Source of the DNA: Gigaspora rosea
Taxonomy: Eukaryota > Glomeromycota > Glomeromycetes > Diversisporales > Gigasporaceae
Assembly: GCA_003550325.1 (NCBI GenBank)
Contig: QKWP01000367.1
Coordinates: 273,030 to 337,029, forward strand
Direction of reading: 5' to 3'
DNA: 64,000 bases
Part shown: positions 12,486-23,394 of the stretch, piece after piece
Position numbering within the stretch: the stretch's first letter is position 1
How the letters are laid out: the number at the start of each line of letters is the position of its first letter
Position numbers and translations under genes: made by a program
The notes under the pieces: generated by a model
What the model was told of the DNA's origin: nothing
Database searches by the model: none
Seen by the model: the letters and a program-made list of their open reading frames with translations, nothing else

Positions 12486-13175
12486 GTTTTTTTTTTTTTA
12501 TGTCAAAGTTCCCGCTTTGGGTGAGAGTTTATTTAATCAAGCTTGTGGATCAAGGGCGCCTCTTTGGGTGCCCACAATTGTTACATTAAATGAGAGTACA
12601 ACTAGCCACACGTACAACTTTTGGTTGTCTAATTTAAGTAGTCCGCCCGAAGGTTCTACACTAGTTGCCATACCTACAACCCAACTAGGGGATTGCCTAT
12701 TTAAACCCTCTGGTCCAAGCTTCGCATGTCAATTCTACTTGGATCACTGGTACAGTCCTCCGATACATTAGTTAGTCGAAGACAGTTCCAGATGCTAACT
12801 ACATCCCCTTAGGACTAATTTATTCTCGCGGTACACTTGGTAGAGCAGTCCCTGTCCCACACAGGTATTACCTATACTTCAGTAACTTACGCACTCACCA
12901 AGGCAAGCAACTTGCAGTCAGGGGATACCTAACCGCTACCATTACCTACTTCTGCCCTTGTAAGGTTCGCTTCAACCCCAGTACCGACCATCACTTTCCT
13001 ATCGGTCTTTCACCGATACTTCCCAGACTTCTAATTCAGTTGGCCCGGAAGGGTTGATCTACTCGGCATTAGGTGCCATTATGGTTTTTCTCTACCTGGT
13101 ACCTACTTCTATAACATGACAGATACAGGATGTAGGTGAGATTTTCCGGGTCACGTGAAAACCCGGCCTCCGATT
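12486..13175. mobile_element. SINE-like element with conserved core, left copy
   Basis: A GC-richer island (unlike its surroundings) starts after a T-run at ~12487-12501. Positions 13126-13157 match, in inverted orientation, 16349-16380 for 32 identical bases (CAGGATGTAGGTGAG... CACGTG), with weaker similarity continuing on one side. An A-box-like TTGGTAGAGC lies near 12840 and a B-box-like GGTTCGCTTCAACC near 12967, but they are too far apart for an intact tRNA head. There is no credible protein. I read it as a SINE-type retroposon relic; class and orientation are uncertain. Confidence 0.4.
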
Positions 13176-13586
13176 ACTCCCCGATCAAGATCGGTCAAAT
13201 CTGCTTTCCCAGTTACACAAATTATACATATTTGTATTTATACATCTTTTTTTTGTTTATATATCTTTTTTTTAGGTATCGTCGTCTGGAGTCGTGGACT
13301 TGTGCTTCTTTTCGTCGTTGGTGTCGTCGTTTACTGGTGCTTCTTTTCGTCGCTCGTGCTAGTGCCTTCTTTTCGTGTATTGTATCACCATATTGTGTTG
13401 TATTTGCTAGTGTTGTGCTGTATGCCGTGTCATTTTGTATTTACTAAAAGTCATTTATATCGTGTTTTTAGGCTTAGAAAATGGAGTAAAAGAGAAAGAT
13501 ATTGAGAATTAGGAGAAAAAGAGAGGTTGAAACTTTCCGAAAAAGAAATAGTAGCTGGACTTAGAACGAGGTTAGGTTAGGGTTAG
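13176..13586. other. Gap between SINE-like and foldback elements
   Basis: Contains T-rich, GT-rich low-complexity sequence (CGTCGTC and TTCTTTTCGTCG words). Overlapping short frames here are Val/Phe/Ser-biased and look like chance. Confidence 0.4.
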
Positions 13587-14830
13587 TCAGAAACGCGGGA
13601 TTGGTGTAGTAATTATATGGGGTTAGATAGTTGCGCAGGATTAATATAAAAGATGCGTGGTTTAGGGTTAGAATTAGTGTGGTGCTTAGGTAGTATAAAA
13701 ATGGTTTATGTAGTGTTTATGTAAATATGTAATTATGAAATAAATATAATAAAGAAAATAATTTAAAACAAATTAAAAAAAAAAAAAGAATGATTTAAAA
13801 AAAAAAGAACGATTTTAATTCTTACCGGAGGTGAATTTTACTGGGTCTGCTACTTTTTAAGAATGGCTTTAGTAAATGGTGTTTAAAGTACTAAAAGACC
13901 TAGAATATAACTATAATTTGCACTCTACCTTATTCTAAAGTCTAATTTTAACTTTATAATCCTAAGATAATATAATAATCGAAAATATCTACCGGTGAAA
14001 TTCATCTCCGGTGATATCATAATTCAAAAAAAAATAATTAATTAAAAAAATAAAAAAAATAAAAAAAAAGATTATATAATGTATTCTTTAGAGAAAAAGA
14101 ACTTTGTACATACAATTTTTCAGCCAAAATTCTTGTGATCTTGTAATTGAATCTGCATTGCGATCACAGTTTGGAATTTTACTAATTCTCCAAAGTTCGA
14201 ATGCAAATTTTGTTCCCATTGTGGGAACAAAACTTGCATTCTAACTTTGGGGAATTAGCAGATTCAATCACAAGATCACGAGAATTTTGGCTGAAAAATT
14301 GTACGTACAAAGTTCTTTTTCTCTAATGAATACATTTTTTTTATTTATTTTAGCTTTGAATACATTATATAATATTTTTTTTAATTTTTTATCTTTATTT
14401 TTTATTTAATTAATAATTTTTTTTTGAATGATAATTTAGAAATCACTGGAAATGAATTTCGCCGGTAGCGTATTATCTAAGTTGAAATTAGACTTTAGAT
14501 TAAAGTAGGGTGCAAATTATAGTTAGATTCTGGGTCTTTTAGTACTTTAAACGCTATTTACTAAAGCCATTTTGAGAAGTAGCAGACCCGGCCTCCGGTA
14601 AGAATTAAAATCGTCATTTTTTTTTAAATCATTCTTTTTTTTTATTAATTCGTTTTAAATTATTATCTTTATTTTATAATTTATTTCATAATTACATATT
14701 TACATAAACCATTTCTATACTACCTAAACACTACACTAATTCTAACCCTAAACCACGCATCTCTTACATTAATCCTGCGCAACTATCTAACCCCGTATAA
14801 CTACCCCTTACACCAATCCTGCGTTTCTGA
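13587..14830. repeat. Foldback element: ~1.24 kb palindrome with ~620-bp arms
   Basis: The two halves are near-perfect inverted copies almost to the centre (about 14220, in GTTCCCATTGTGGGAAC). The outer ends are TCAGAAACGC at 13587 and GCGTTTCTGA at 14830. Inner landmarks pair as expected: the CCGG-containing motifs at ~13825 and ~14590, and the TTCAGCCAAAATTC block at ~14120 against its complement at ~14290. No spacer or transposase is left. It resembles a foldback (very long TIR) DNA element. No clear target duplication was found. Confidence 0.75.
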
Positions 14831-14963
14831 TTTGAGCTAATCAAGGACGCTTTCATTTTCAAATTGCAAATGATTTTTAAACTATAAAATATTTATAATA
14901 TGTATTATAGAAATTAAGCATATAACTTTATTAATAAATAATCTATATACAATAAAATAATAT

Positions 14964-16160
14964 AACTTACTTTTTTTAAAATATTTAATAAATTCTGATC
15001 CACTTTATATGATGATGTACATGATTGTGTATGTTCCTTTTTCAGCCCATCTTTATCCACACATCACTTTCCATCTAACCATGTTGCTGAAAACTTATTA
15101 CCAATATTTTGAACATTATCTAATCTATTAAAAGGAATCCATTCGATTACATTCTCATATTTCGTAGCTTTAAGTTGAAATTCTTCTAATATAATCATCG
15201 ATATTCTTAACTCCGCTTATCTATTTTTGTGTCGTTTTCTGAGGGTCACACGTCCAACACCAAGTACTTGATGTGTTATATAAGTTGCAGTTTGCGCATT
15301 TCCGTTATTCCAATGTCTTTCAAAACCGAATTCATCAAGTACTAGCATATACTCATTTTTTGTGGTGTGTTGAGTTAGTTCATATACTTTAAGTTTACCA
15401 CTCTTATGTCGCATGAGATCTTTAAACTTATATAATAAACAGAACATGAATAAATTCTTAAATAAAATAAAACTATATTCAATAAATAAAAAACTTACTT
15501 CTTTTAATGAGTTTTGAAAACCATATAATATTTTAAGCTCTACTTTATGTGGTAGTATACGTGATTGTGTGCATTTCCACAAATTTCCCTTGTCATCATA
15601 TATACGTAAAATTATTCGTATACCATCTAGCCAGTTTGCTGAAAATCTATTCCCAACCTTTTGAATGTTATCTAATTTTATTAAAAGGAATTTATTCAAT
15701 TACATTTTCATACTTTGTTGCTTTGAGTTGAAATTCCTTAATACAATCATCAACATTCTTATTTCCGCTCGTCCATCCTTGTATTGTCTTCTGAGGGTCA
15801 CATGTTATAAGATGTGTTATGTCGTTTGCAATTTGCACATTTTCCATTCTCACTTTTTCTTATGGAACCAAATTCATCGAATACTGTCATATATTCATTT
15901 GTTGTGATGTTTTGGGTTAGTCCATATACTTTAAAGTTTCTATTATTTAATTGCATGTCGTCTATAAACTTTTTAAATATTTATAGTTATATAAATATAA
16001 ATTAAATAATTATACAATATAATAATGATTTAATATCTTACTTCTCTTAACATCTCTAGTGGGTTTAAACTTTCTTCTCGAACAAAATCTCCTGGTTACA
16101 ATAAGGCTTGAGAGTGTCCGCCACTCCTCAAAGTTCCATCAATATAAACTCCATTTTCCT
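14964..16160 (-). pseudogene. Rhizophagus-type protein kinase relic, two tandem partial copies
   Basis: On the minus strand, two copies about 530 bp apart (14964-15430 and 15493-15975) encode the same pieces: a segment like FSANWLDGIRI (region of the kinase glycine loop, here lacking the usual G-x-G-G-F), then YELTQHTTKNEYMLVLDEFG or YGLTQNITTNEYMTVFDEFG (hinge region), and a Cys-bearing linker (CANCKRHNT). Upstream at 16040-16150 lies a further coding scrap. The order and wording match the large kinase-like family of Rhizophagus, from memory of the family. Frames are broken by stops and there is no catalytic lobe with HRD or DFG, so it is a pseudogene. The longest open piece is 15217-15699. 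Confidence 0.6.
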
Positions 16161-16259
16161 TAATTTGTTATGGGCTATCCCAAGATCCTAAAACCGGAAA
16201 TTATTTAATGGTTATGAAATATGTGTCGGGAGAAGATTAGTCAAGATTTTATTTACGCG

Positions 16260-16790
16260 ATAGTATATCGCAAAAAAAAAAGCAGTACAACGCGACGATC
16301 ATCCCGTGACGGACATCTATTCCGAGATTAGCTCGGAATGTTGATTTGCACGTGACCCGGAAAATCTCACCTACATCCTGGATCTGTCCTATAACATAGG
16401 TCCTTTTTCTCCAGTACCCGATGCGGCGGCCAGGTTGGTAGACCTTGTCCCTAAGGTCGACGTCCGGTTCTTCGGCTCTAGTCCAATATTCCAGTTTTGG
16501 TAGCACCATCAAAGATCTTTGCTACTTTCTTACTTAGGTCTTGCCAAATGGGTTTCTATTTCCCTAGTTCCTTAGATTTATCTGTGTCACAAGGCACAAC
16601 TTCGCTCGAAAGCTCCTATTCAAGATGGTTACCAAGGACTACAGGTGATGTACCCAACCAATCAACAGGAAACGATTACCAGAACACAGATCTATTTTTC
16701 AAAAGCGTCGCCAGTGGGATTTGAACCCTAGACCTGCCACTTGGGGTGACAACTTACTAACTTCTTTAAGTCACCACACCCCTATATTAT
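16260..16790 (-). mobile_element. tRNA-derived SINE-like element
   Basis: Read on the minus strand, 16790-16700 contains a strong B box (GGGTTCAAATCCCACTGGC) preceded by a weak A-box-like stretch (TGGTGACTTAA). The expected acceptor-stem pairing is absent, so it is a tRNA-derived head rather than a tRNA gene. The body is GC-richer than the flanks and includes the 32-bp core shared with 13126-13157, followed by a short hairpin (TTCCGAG...CTCGGAA). The open frame 16249-16512 is probably incidental. Confidence 0.5.
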
Positions 16791-16913
16791 ATTTTGTTTA
16801 AAATAAAAACTACTATTTTTTTTTAATCTTTATAAATATAAACTACCTACAATTTTAAATTTATTTTATAGTAAATAAATAATCTAAAACTCAGCCATAT
16901 ATTTTATCTACTA

Positions 16914-17392
16914 CCAAATATTCTCAAAAATAAGCTACTCCAAAAATAAGCTATTTCTGATTTTTTTTCAAAAATTTCAAAAAATCTGTTAGAAATTGTT
17001 ATATATAAAAGTCTAAATTTTACTAAGTAAAATTTCAAAAGTGCTATTAAGTAAACTAGTTTAGGACATCAAAATACACTTATAGTAAAAATTTATCTTT
17101 ATTCAGACAACTTTTTAGGGCAGTGACAGATATTATGTAATATCCTAAAGGGGGGTCAAAAAATTTTTACATAAGACTAATTATACAATTTGATTGGCTA
17201 ATTGGTCTTATGTAGGGGGGAGGGGGTAGCTCTATGATAAAATGATATTACATAATATATGTCATGGCCCTTATTAGTATGTTTTTTAATTTTTTAAAAA
17301 ATTCAATAATTCAAAAGTAAGCAATCTTATATTTTTCATGTAATTTTTGGCTCAAAAAAATTAGCTTATTTTTGAAAACATATCAGATATGG
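16914..17392. mobile_element. TA-flanked MITE related to 52783-53097, interrupted by another MITE
   Basis: The ends are inverted repeats around AAAAATAAGCTA, bounded by TA. Most of the length aligns by eye with the copy at 52783-53097. The alignment is broken only by the Harbinger-type insertion 17118-17270. Confidence 0.65.
17118..17270. mobile_element. Harbinger-type MITE nested in a TA-flanked MITE
   Basis: It begins GGGCAGTGACAGATATTATG and ends CATATAATATGTAA-like sequence then TGTCATGGCCC (inverted). It is flanked by TTA at 17115-17117 and 17271-17273. The related copy at ~52975-52997 shows the uninterrupted site with a single TTA, which proves the insertion and the 3-bp duplication. 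Confidence 0.85.
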
Positions 17393-17812
17393 TATTACTT
17401 TTTTGGGGGATGGCTAAAGCTATGTACCTACACGATTTTTTGAAAATTTAGGTAAAATTTGTATCAGAGACTATTTAGCATTAGGGTCAGGGTTAGAGCT
17501 AAAAAACAATATAGATAAAATTACCTTCCTGACATTTTTTATTAATAGTTCAAGATAGGTTTAGAATGCTGTTTTTTATGTTTTTGCGTTTTTTTGGTTT
17601 TTTGACTTCTTCAGACTGATCTGTATAAACAAAATTTCATGACTCTGTTTGGTTGATTTACACAAAAATGCCACGTGAGTACATAGCTTTAGACGACCCT
17701 TTTTTTGGCAATTCTGTCTTTATTGTATAAGATACAAGCAGCTAACTACTTTAAAAACTACAAGTTATATTGTATTTTCTATTTTTTTTTATAATAAAAC
17801 CTTATTTGATTA
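17393..17812. other. Intergenic, nothing recognised
   Basis: AT-rich with T runs; includes degenerate telomere-like TTAGGGTCAGGGTTAG near 17481. No gene is seen. Confidence 0.4.
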
Positions 17813-18342
17813 GGGCGCTAATATTTATTATCTAATATCCATTTACTATAGGGGCTTACCCCCACCCCCAGGTAAGATCTATAAATATAATTTTAGCCAA
17901 TCAAATTTAACTAAGGTAAGATTTTTCTTGACCCTCTACCTAGTGATGCGAACAACTCGGCTCGGCTCGGCTCATGGCTAACATTTACTAAGCTAAGCTG
18001 ATCCTTCGGCTCTACATCCAGAGCCAAGCCATTTATAAGCCTATCTCCCTCAAGCTGAGCTATTTATAAGCCAATCTCCCTTATAGATAAGGTTGAACAC
18101 ACGATATTAGATTATCTACTATTGGCCAATAGGAGCAAATACTTTATAAGTAGACCCATAGCCGAGCCAACGATCGGCTTTAAGGTCTTAGCCAAGCCAT
18201 TTTTGGAGCTGATACCTTATTAGTAGACCCAAAGCCGAGCCGATGATCAGCTCGGCTTAGCCGTTCGGCTCATGGCTCAGCTCTAGCCGTTCGCATCACT
18301 ACCTTTACCCCCTAAAATATTACCTAATAAATGTCAGTGCCT
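17813..18342. mobile_element. Harbinger-type MITE interrupted by a hAT-type element
   Basis: The left end GGGCGCTAATATTTATT and the right end (AATAAATGTCAGTGCC) are inverted relatives, with TTA flanks at both sides. Removing 17941-18301 plus one 8-bp repeat leaves an element of ordinary Harbinger-MITE size (~160 bp). Confidence 0.7.
17941..18301. mobile_element. hAT-type MITE made of GGCTCGGCT-type words
   Basis: It begins TAGTGATGCGAAC and ends GTTCGCATCACTA. It is flanked by CCTCTACC / CCTTTACC (8 bp, one mismatch). The body is saturated with AGCCGAGC and its complement, in both orientations. It is non-coding. Confidence 0.8.
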
Positions 18343-19239
18343 TTACCAAGATATCTAAATATGATTTGCTATAGCATAGATTTGTTTTCTTTTTGAGCTC
18401 TTTAACTTATTAAAAAATTTGTTGAAAAATTATTAACTAGCTCTTATTAACTTTATCAGAACTGTTCAATATTATTTTTTCTTTATATAGTATTATAAAA
18501 CCTGCTATTCAGTTTTTTATTATTTTTTTGTACTACTATAAATTCTCAAAATAGCAGGCATCTGCTATTTTGACTATATATGCATTATTTTAAATATGCT
18601 TATATTAGGGAAGATTAGGTTGGTTTAGGTAGTGCTTCGATCTGTATCCGTTCAATTCAGATAGATCTGACAATTCGGATTAAATTTGGATATCCGGATT
18701 CATTAATTTTAAACGAATAGATCCGTAATATATATTGGATCAAGGATAAGGATTATCCGAATTGTAATTCTAGACGCTGTTATGATAACTGCTGAAAACA
18801 AAAGAGATATTGTTCTCCTGCTGCAGGAGGATGTTCTCCTCATGTAAACTCGGGTCACATTCGACACACTCCTGATACGTTACATACACGTTAGACAGTT
18901 ATCGATTATCAAAAACTCTGTATTATTTTAGGAATTTGGATAAACATGCATTATTGTTATTATCTGAGGCTGGTAATACTGCTGAATTTTTAAAACTGTT
19001 ATTGCCGGTCAGGAAAATGACTCATGACCAGATGACTATGTATTAGGTCGATTTGAACGAATTTAAAATTTTGGTTCAAATCGTTAAAGAATTTCAAACT
19101 TAAAAGCTATTTCCGAAATGAAATATATATGATAGTATAAAAAAATTGACAAGTCACCTTATTTTTTAAAGTTAAGAGTTAAGATTAGAGGTTAGTTTTA
19201 TAGTAGTTTATATTAAACCAAAGATATAGCCACTATCAC
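18343..19239. other. Intergenic, possible decayed repeats
   Basis: Around 18630-18775 the words ATCCG, GGATAT and CCGGAT recur in both orientations, like the word-rich MITEs elsewhere, but no ends are found. A coding-like scrap (LDKHALLLLSEAGNTAEFL) can be read at ~18940-19000 without context. Confidence 0.35.
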
Positions 19240-19242
19240 TAA

Positions 19243-19742
19243 ATGATTGAACTTTAAGGACTATAACATTAGCAAAAAAGTAGAAGGCTTATTTAAGGAT
19301 TTATTTGAAGAAACCCACCAGCCAAAGAAGGGGACAAACCAGAAAAAAAGGTAAAACCAGAATTTCCAACTTTCATTGGCAAATCCTCCCTCCAAGAATT
19401 CTTAAAAGATAAAGAACCCAACGAAGTTTTGTTGTTTAGTAATATTAGGACGAGCATCTCGTTCAGTTTGAGCTGTAGCTAAAGCAGTTTGAGTTTGCTG
19501 TAAAGTTTGGTTGGTTTTCACACGAACGATTTAGTGGAGATTAGCAAAGAATTAAGCGAAAAAGCTGAAGCTATTCGCCAGTTAAAAACCGAAGTAGAAC
19601 AAAAACAAGACCTCCAAGAGCAAATTAGCCGCCAGGAAGAAGCCAGTTTGAACCAATTAACCCAAGTATTTAATCGCACTAATCTCAAAACTCAAAATGC
19701 CGAACGGCTTTTTGGAGAACTAGAAGCTAAAATCCTAGAAAT
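19243..19742 (+). pseudogene. Mosaic coiled-coil coding relic, bacterial-like, cut by a LINE
   Basis: Three pieces can be read. (1) Plus strand 19243-19430: a K/E-rich stretch (NISKKVEGLFKDLFEE, then after one frame slip PTFIGKSSLQEFLKDKEP). (2) Minus strand ~19434-19514: LQQTQTALATAQTERDARP. (3) Plus strand 19516-19742: ELSEKAEAIRQLKTEVEQ and following, a long heptad coiled coil ending LFGELEAKILEI. It resumes after the LINE at 23159 (NNKVIKNN...) to a stop near 23217. The intronless, Gln/Lys/Glu-rich, low-aromatic composition differs from the host genes here and reminds me of Mollicutes-type coiled-coil proteins, such as those of AM-fungal endobacteria. That origin is inference only. Confidence 0.45.
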
Positions 19743-22700
19743 TTTTTTTTTTTTTTTTTGACGATCATGTCACAACTTTATTTTATAATATAGAAATTGT
19801 ATTTTTAATACATGTGTTCTATTTATAGCTATGCTATTTTAAACTAAAGTGTGGCTCACCCGGTTGCCATTTGGTACCTATGTGCGACCTGCCAAAGTAG
19901 AATTGACCTTGCCCCTTTTTTAATATCTACCTCAGATATTAAATCCGCAGTTCATCGGCCTGGATCTACAGCCTGTCATGATCTTTTTAATTTTTATTCC
20001 ACCTGGACCAACTTCTGGTCCTTACCCATTTTTCTACCTCTTCTGTTACCCAAACCATTATTTCCTTGAACTTATCCCACCTCTTATCTGGTACCTTCTG
20101 TCTTCTAGATTCTTCTTCCGCTTTCAAGGGTGTGTCTTTTTCTTTATCTGAGACCTTTACTCCTTTGACTTTCTTCCTTTTAGATTCGCTTTCTTCCTTC
20201 TTCTTCTTTTTTTTCCCAAATCGATTTCCAACTCCTTTTTCCATTTTGCAACTTCATCGCAGCGTTGGAGCCAGATCTCTTTTTGAAAAACACTATGCCA
20301 TTTATCCCACCATTCTAATATGATTGACTCTGCTGCTTTATTAGCGATCCCTGTTTGCAGGAGTTAATTTTTAATATCTGTTTCAATTAGCCCTCGTGCC
20401 AGATAGTTTCTTCTCATACATCTGATTGCCTCTTCTCCTCCTGTTAACGTTGTGTCCAAGTAGTCAATCGACAGTTTCTTCTTAATCGACGTATTTAAAA
20501 TTGACCAGATTTCCTTTACTATCGACTTCTCTTTTTCAGACCAAAATGCTCTGTCAACTTCACAGGTTGTTAAGTGCTCGAAGTCCTCTTCTTTTTTTTT
20601 ACATTTTCTGCATATTGCCGTTTGGTAGAGATCTTCTCAGTTTCTTTTGCGTAGACTTAGTGTGGGCAGCAAACCGCTTAAGCTCTTTAATCTGAAACCC
20701 AATTCTTATTCACTCTGAAGAAACATGCTTTTTCTTTTCTTTCCTTCTTCCACAGATTTCGGAATATCTTCCAGTCTTGACTTTCTGCTTTTCTTTGATG
20801 AATCTTGTCCTTTGTATTTTGCATAAAGAGCCAGTCCACTTTGTGGAAAGTTTGTGTAAGCGTTTTGAGAAAGCTACGGATTAGGGTTTCGATTGTGATA
20901 TTGTTCCAGGTAGGTCTTTGCACTATTCCTTTAATCTCTTTTACGTCGATCGAGATTATTTCTCTTTCTTGTGCACCTTCTTTTGCTGCCCTATCTGCTA
21001 GGTCGTTTAGCATATTTCCCACGTGTGCTTTTACTTTGTGAAGTTGTAAATCTACATTCTTTGTGTCTAGTATTTTAACAATTGTTCCTAGAATGCCCGG
21101 GTTTTTTATTTTGCACCAGCTTCTTGTGCTCTTAATTTCCCAGCTTTTTTTAATTATGTGGATCGCTACTTGACTGTCAGTGAAAATGTCTATTTTGCTG
21201 TTGCTTGGGGTTATCAGAGTCGCTTCCAGGATTGCCATAAGTTCTGATCTTGTTGAAGAAAACTACTCTTGGATTCTGCCTTTAAGTTCTCTGACTATTG
21301 CACCCTTACTATCTACTTGAATTATTCCATACCCTGCTTTGTGATCCTCTGTATCTCCTCCTCCGAGTGAGCCATCAGTATAGTAAGTTATTTCATTGTA
21401 CACCTGGTTATTCTCTAGTGCCTGCATGAGCTTTCGTTGTTTTTCCCTATTTTTTACTAGATCTTGAATCAGGTATACGTCCCAACTTCCTGCAAGAGTC
21501 ACATGTTCTACTACGGATTCCTTTTTTCTTCTAGTCTTCTTTTCAGGAGCTATCATATTTTTAAGGTGTTTAAGGCCAATCGCTGTGATCCATCCTCCTT
21601 CGTTTTTCCTCTTTACCCATGGACTTACGTCTTCTACTTCATTTTTTCTCATTTTGAGGATCTTATTTGTAGGAGTTATGCTTGAACTCGATGGGTTGTC
21701 AAGTACCAAATTCTCTTTGTTTTTCTCCTATTCTAAAATGTGCAACTTTTTATTTGGAAATTTTTTTTCCACCTTTCCGAGAAATGATCCCATATTATTC
21801 TTTCTCTGTCCAATCACCCATTCTCTCTTTGATCTTTTGTGTGACATTTTTCTCTTTTTTGGCTTGATTTGGGATTCATTTATCTCCTCTTGTTGAGCAT
21901 AGCTTTCTTTGATTCTTCGGGATATTCGGTCTTCTAATATTGTTTCCTCTAATTTTTTATACCATACGGGTGTTTTTCCTTTTGTTTCTAATCCACGAAT
22001 CCTTTTAATTTGTTGCCATGTAAGCATTGTATTATCCTGTCTTGTAATTAACTGCTCAACGAACCATAGGTTCAATTCACAAAGTGCGTGGGTGCCTTTT
22101 TCAAAATCTTTTTTAGATAGTAGGTTTTTTATCTCTATGCTGGCTTCACCGTGTGCATTAATGGTCCAGTCTTTTTCCCATTTGGAATTTTGGATACTAA
22201 TACCCATACCCTTTGCTGTTAATAAAATGCTCGCATTCAAATTGTTTTTCCAATTGATCTTTTTAATTTCGTTACTGTTTAAGGTCCATATGGGTACTGT
22301 AGACCTTAATAGGAGTTGAGCGTCTCTAAGCCTCATTCTGGCAAGGTCACCTACGAGATTTGGATTGTTTATTCTTATTACCCATTCTGTGATCATATGC
22401 TCTATATGCCGCTACCATAGAGAGTTAATTCCCCCAATCACTTTGTAGAGGAATGGAATTTGAAGCAGTTGAGGCCAGTTCTGCTTTCCACTTTGCTATC
22501 CTTATTATTGGTTGGTGTAGTTTGTCACATTCTTCCTTAGATAAAATTACTGTATTTAACTTATATTCAGCTCTGGGTAGTATAACCATATTATTTATAT
22601 ATCTTATATGTTCAATTGAGATTCTTTTCCTATTAAGCAGATTGGCCATTTGCTTAATTTCTATTTCAAGTCTTTTCTTAATCGATTTTTTTGGGTCTGC

Positions 22701-23142
22701 TGCTGTCAGCCAGACCCCAAGGTAACGAACAAGTTCTTTCTTCTTTTTTGCTAAAATTTTTTCCTTTCCTTCTTTAATAAAGATCGCTTTTTCTTCTATT
22801 TTGTTTTTTCCATTTATCACTAGTAATTCTGTTTTTTTTCTGTTTATCTCGATGTTGTTTAGTCGAAAGAAGGATTCTACGGTGTTAACTAGGGTTTGCA
22901 TACTTGTTTTAGAGTTTGTCATTAGAGCAGTATCATCTGCATAAGCCAGGCCTGCGACCCGAATTTCCTTTTTTTCTTTTTTTCCCTGAGTTATTTCTAT
23001 TGGCCACTCTAGTCTTGCTTTAGCTCCCTGTTTATACTTGTGAAGTTTGCATAGTAATGGGTCAAAGTAAATCCTCCAAAGGAGCGGGGAGATTACTTCC
23101 CCTTGGTCTATTCCCCGTCCTGGACTAAAGCCTTCTGTCAAA
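19743..23142 (-). mobile_element. 5'-truncated LINE (non-LTR retrotransposon) with RT, RNase H and zinc knuckle
   Basis: Read on the minus strand from 23141. It starts inside the reverse transcriptase (GIDQGEVISPLLW, then LAYADDTAL with the YADD catalytic motif, 22425-23141). A thumb/linker region follows (21728-22396). Then comes RNase H with all four acidic residues visible (YTDGS near 21375, the SEL Glu near 21250, FTDSQVA near 21170, NDLADRAA near 20995), and then a zinc knuckle CRKCKKKEEDFEHLTTC near 20560-20610. About one frame change (22396-22425) and at least two in-frame stops break it. The 3' end is a poly-A of ~18 (seen as T at 19742-19759). Target duplications of ~16 bp flank it (TAAAATCCTAGAAATT at left, TAAATCCTAGAAATT at right, 23144-23158). 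The endonuclease region is missing by truncation. Confidence 0.9.
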
Positions 23143-23245
23143 CTAAATCCTAGAAATTAATAACAAAGTTATTAAAAATAATCCTATAAAATATAATATA
23201 ATGACATTACAGAGAAATCGGTTCAACTGACCAATATACTGATAA

Positions 23246-23394
23246 GGGCAGTGTCATTAATCACCTGATTATTTTTTATCAGAGGCCTACCCCCCCTCTT
23301 TCTTAATATATAAATAATCAGGTTCTTATATATAATTTTAACTTTTTTTACCCCTCTCCCCCCCTAAAAAATCACCTGATTTTTGTTACTCCCC
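23246..23394. mobile_element. Harbinger-type MITE, copy 2 of 4
   Basis: Same sequence family as 12267-12418, flanked by TAA on both sides. Confidence 0.85.

Noticed and set aside
12484-12771. 95-aa open frame in the left SINE-like element
   Set aside because: Begins in a T-run coding for Phe, no family resemblance, and lies within a retroposon-like island.
13136-13505. Overlapping 103- and 116-aa frames rich in Val/Phe/Leu
   Set aside because: Two frames open over the same low-complexity GT-rich stretch; hydrophobic bias explained by composition.
16249-16512. 87-aa protein on the minus strand
   Set aside because: Covers the shared SINE core and hairpin; no conserved protein motif.
16705-16790. 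tRNA gene on the minus strand
   Set aside because: The T-arm/B box is convincing but the acceptor stem does not pair and the A box is weak; better read as a SINE head.
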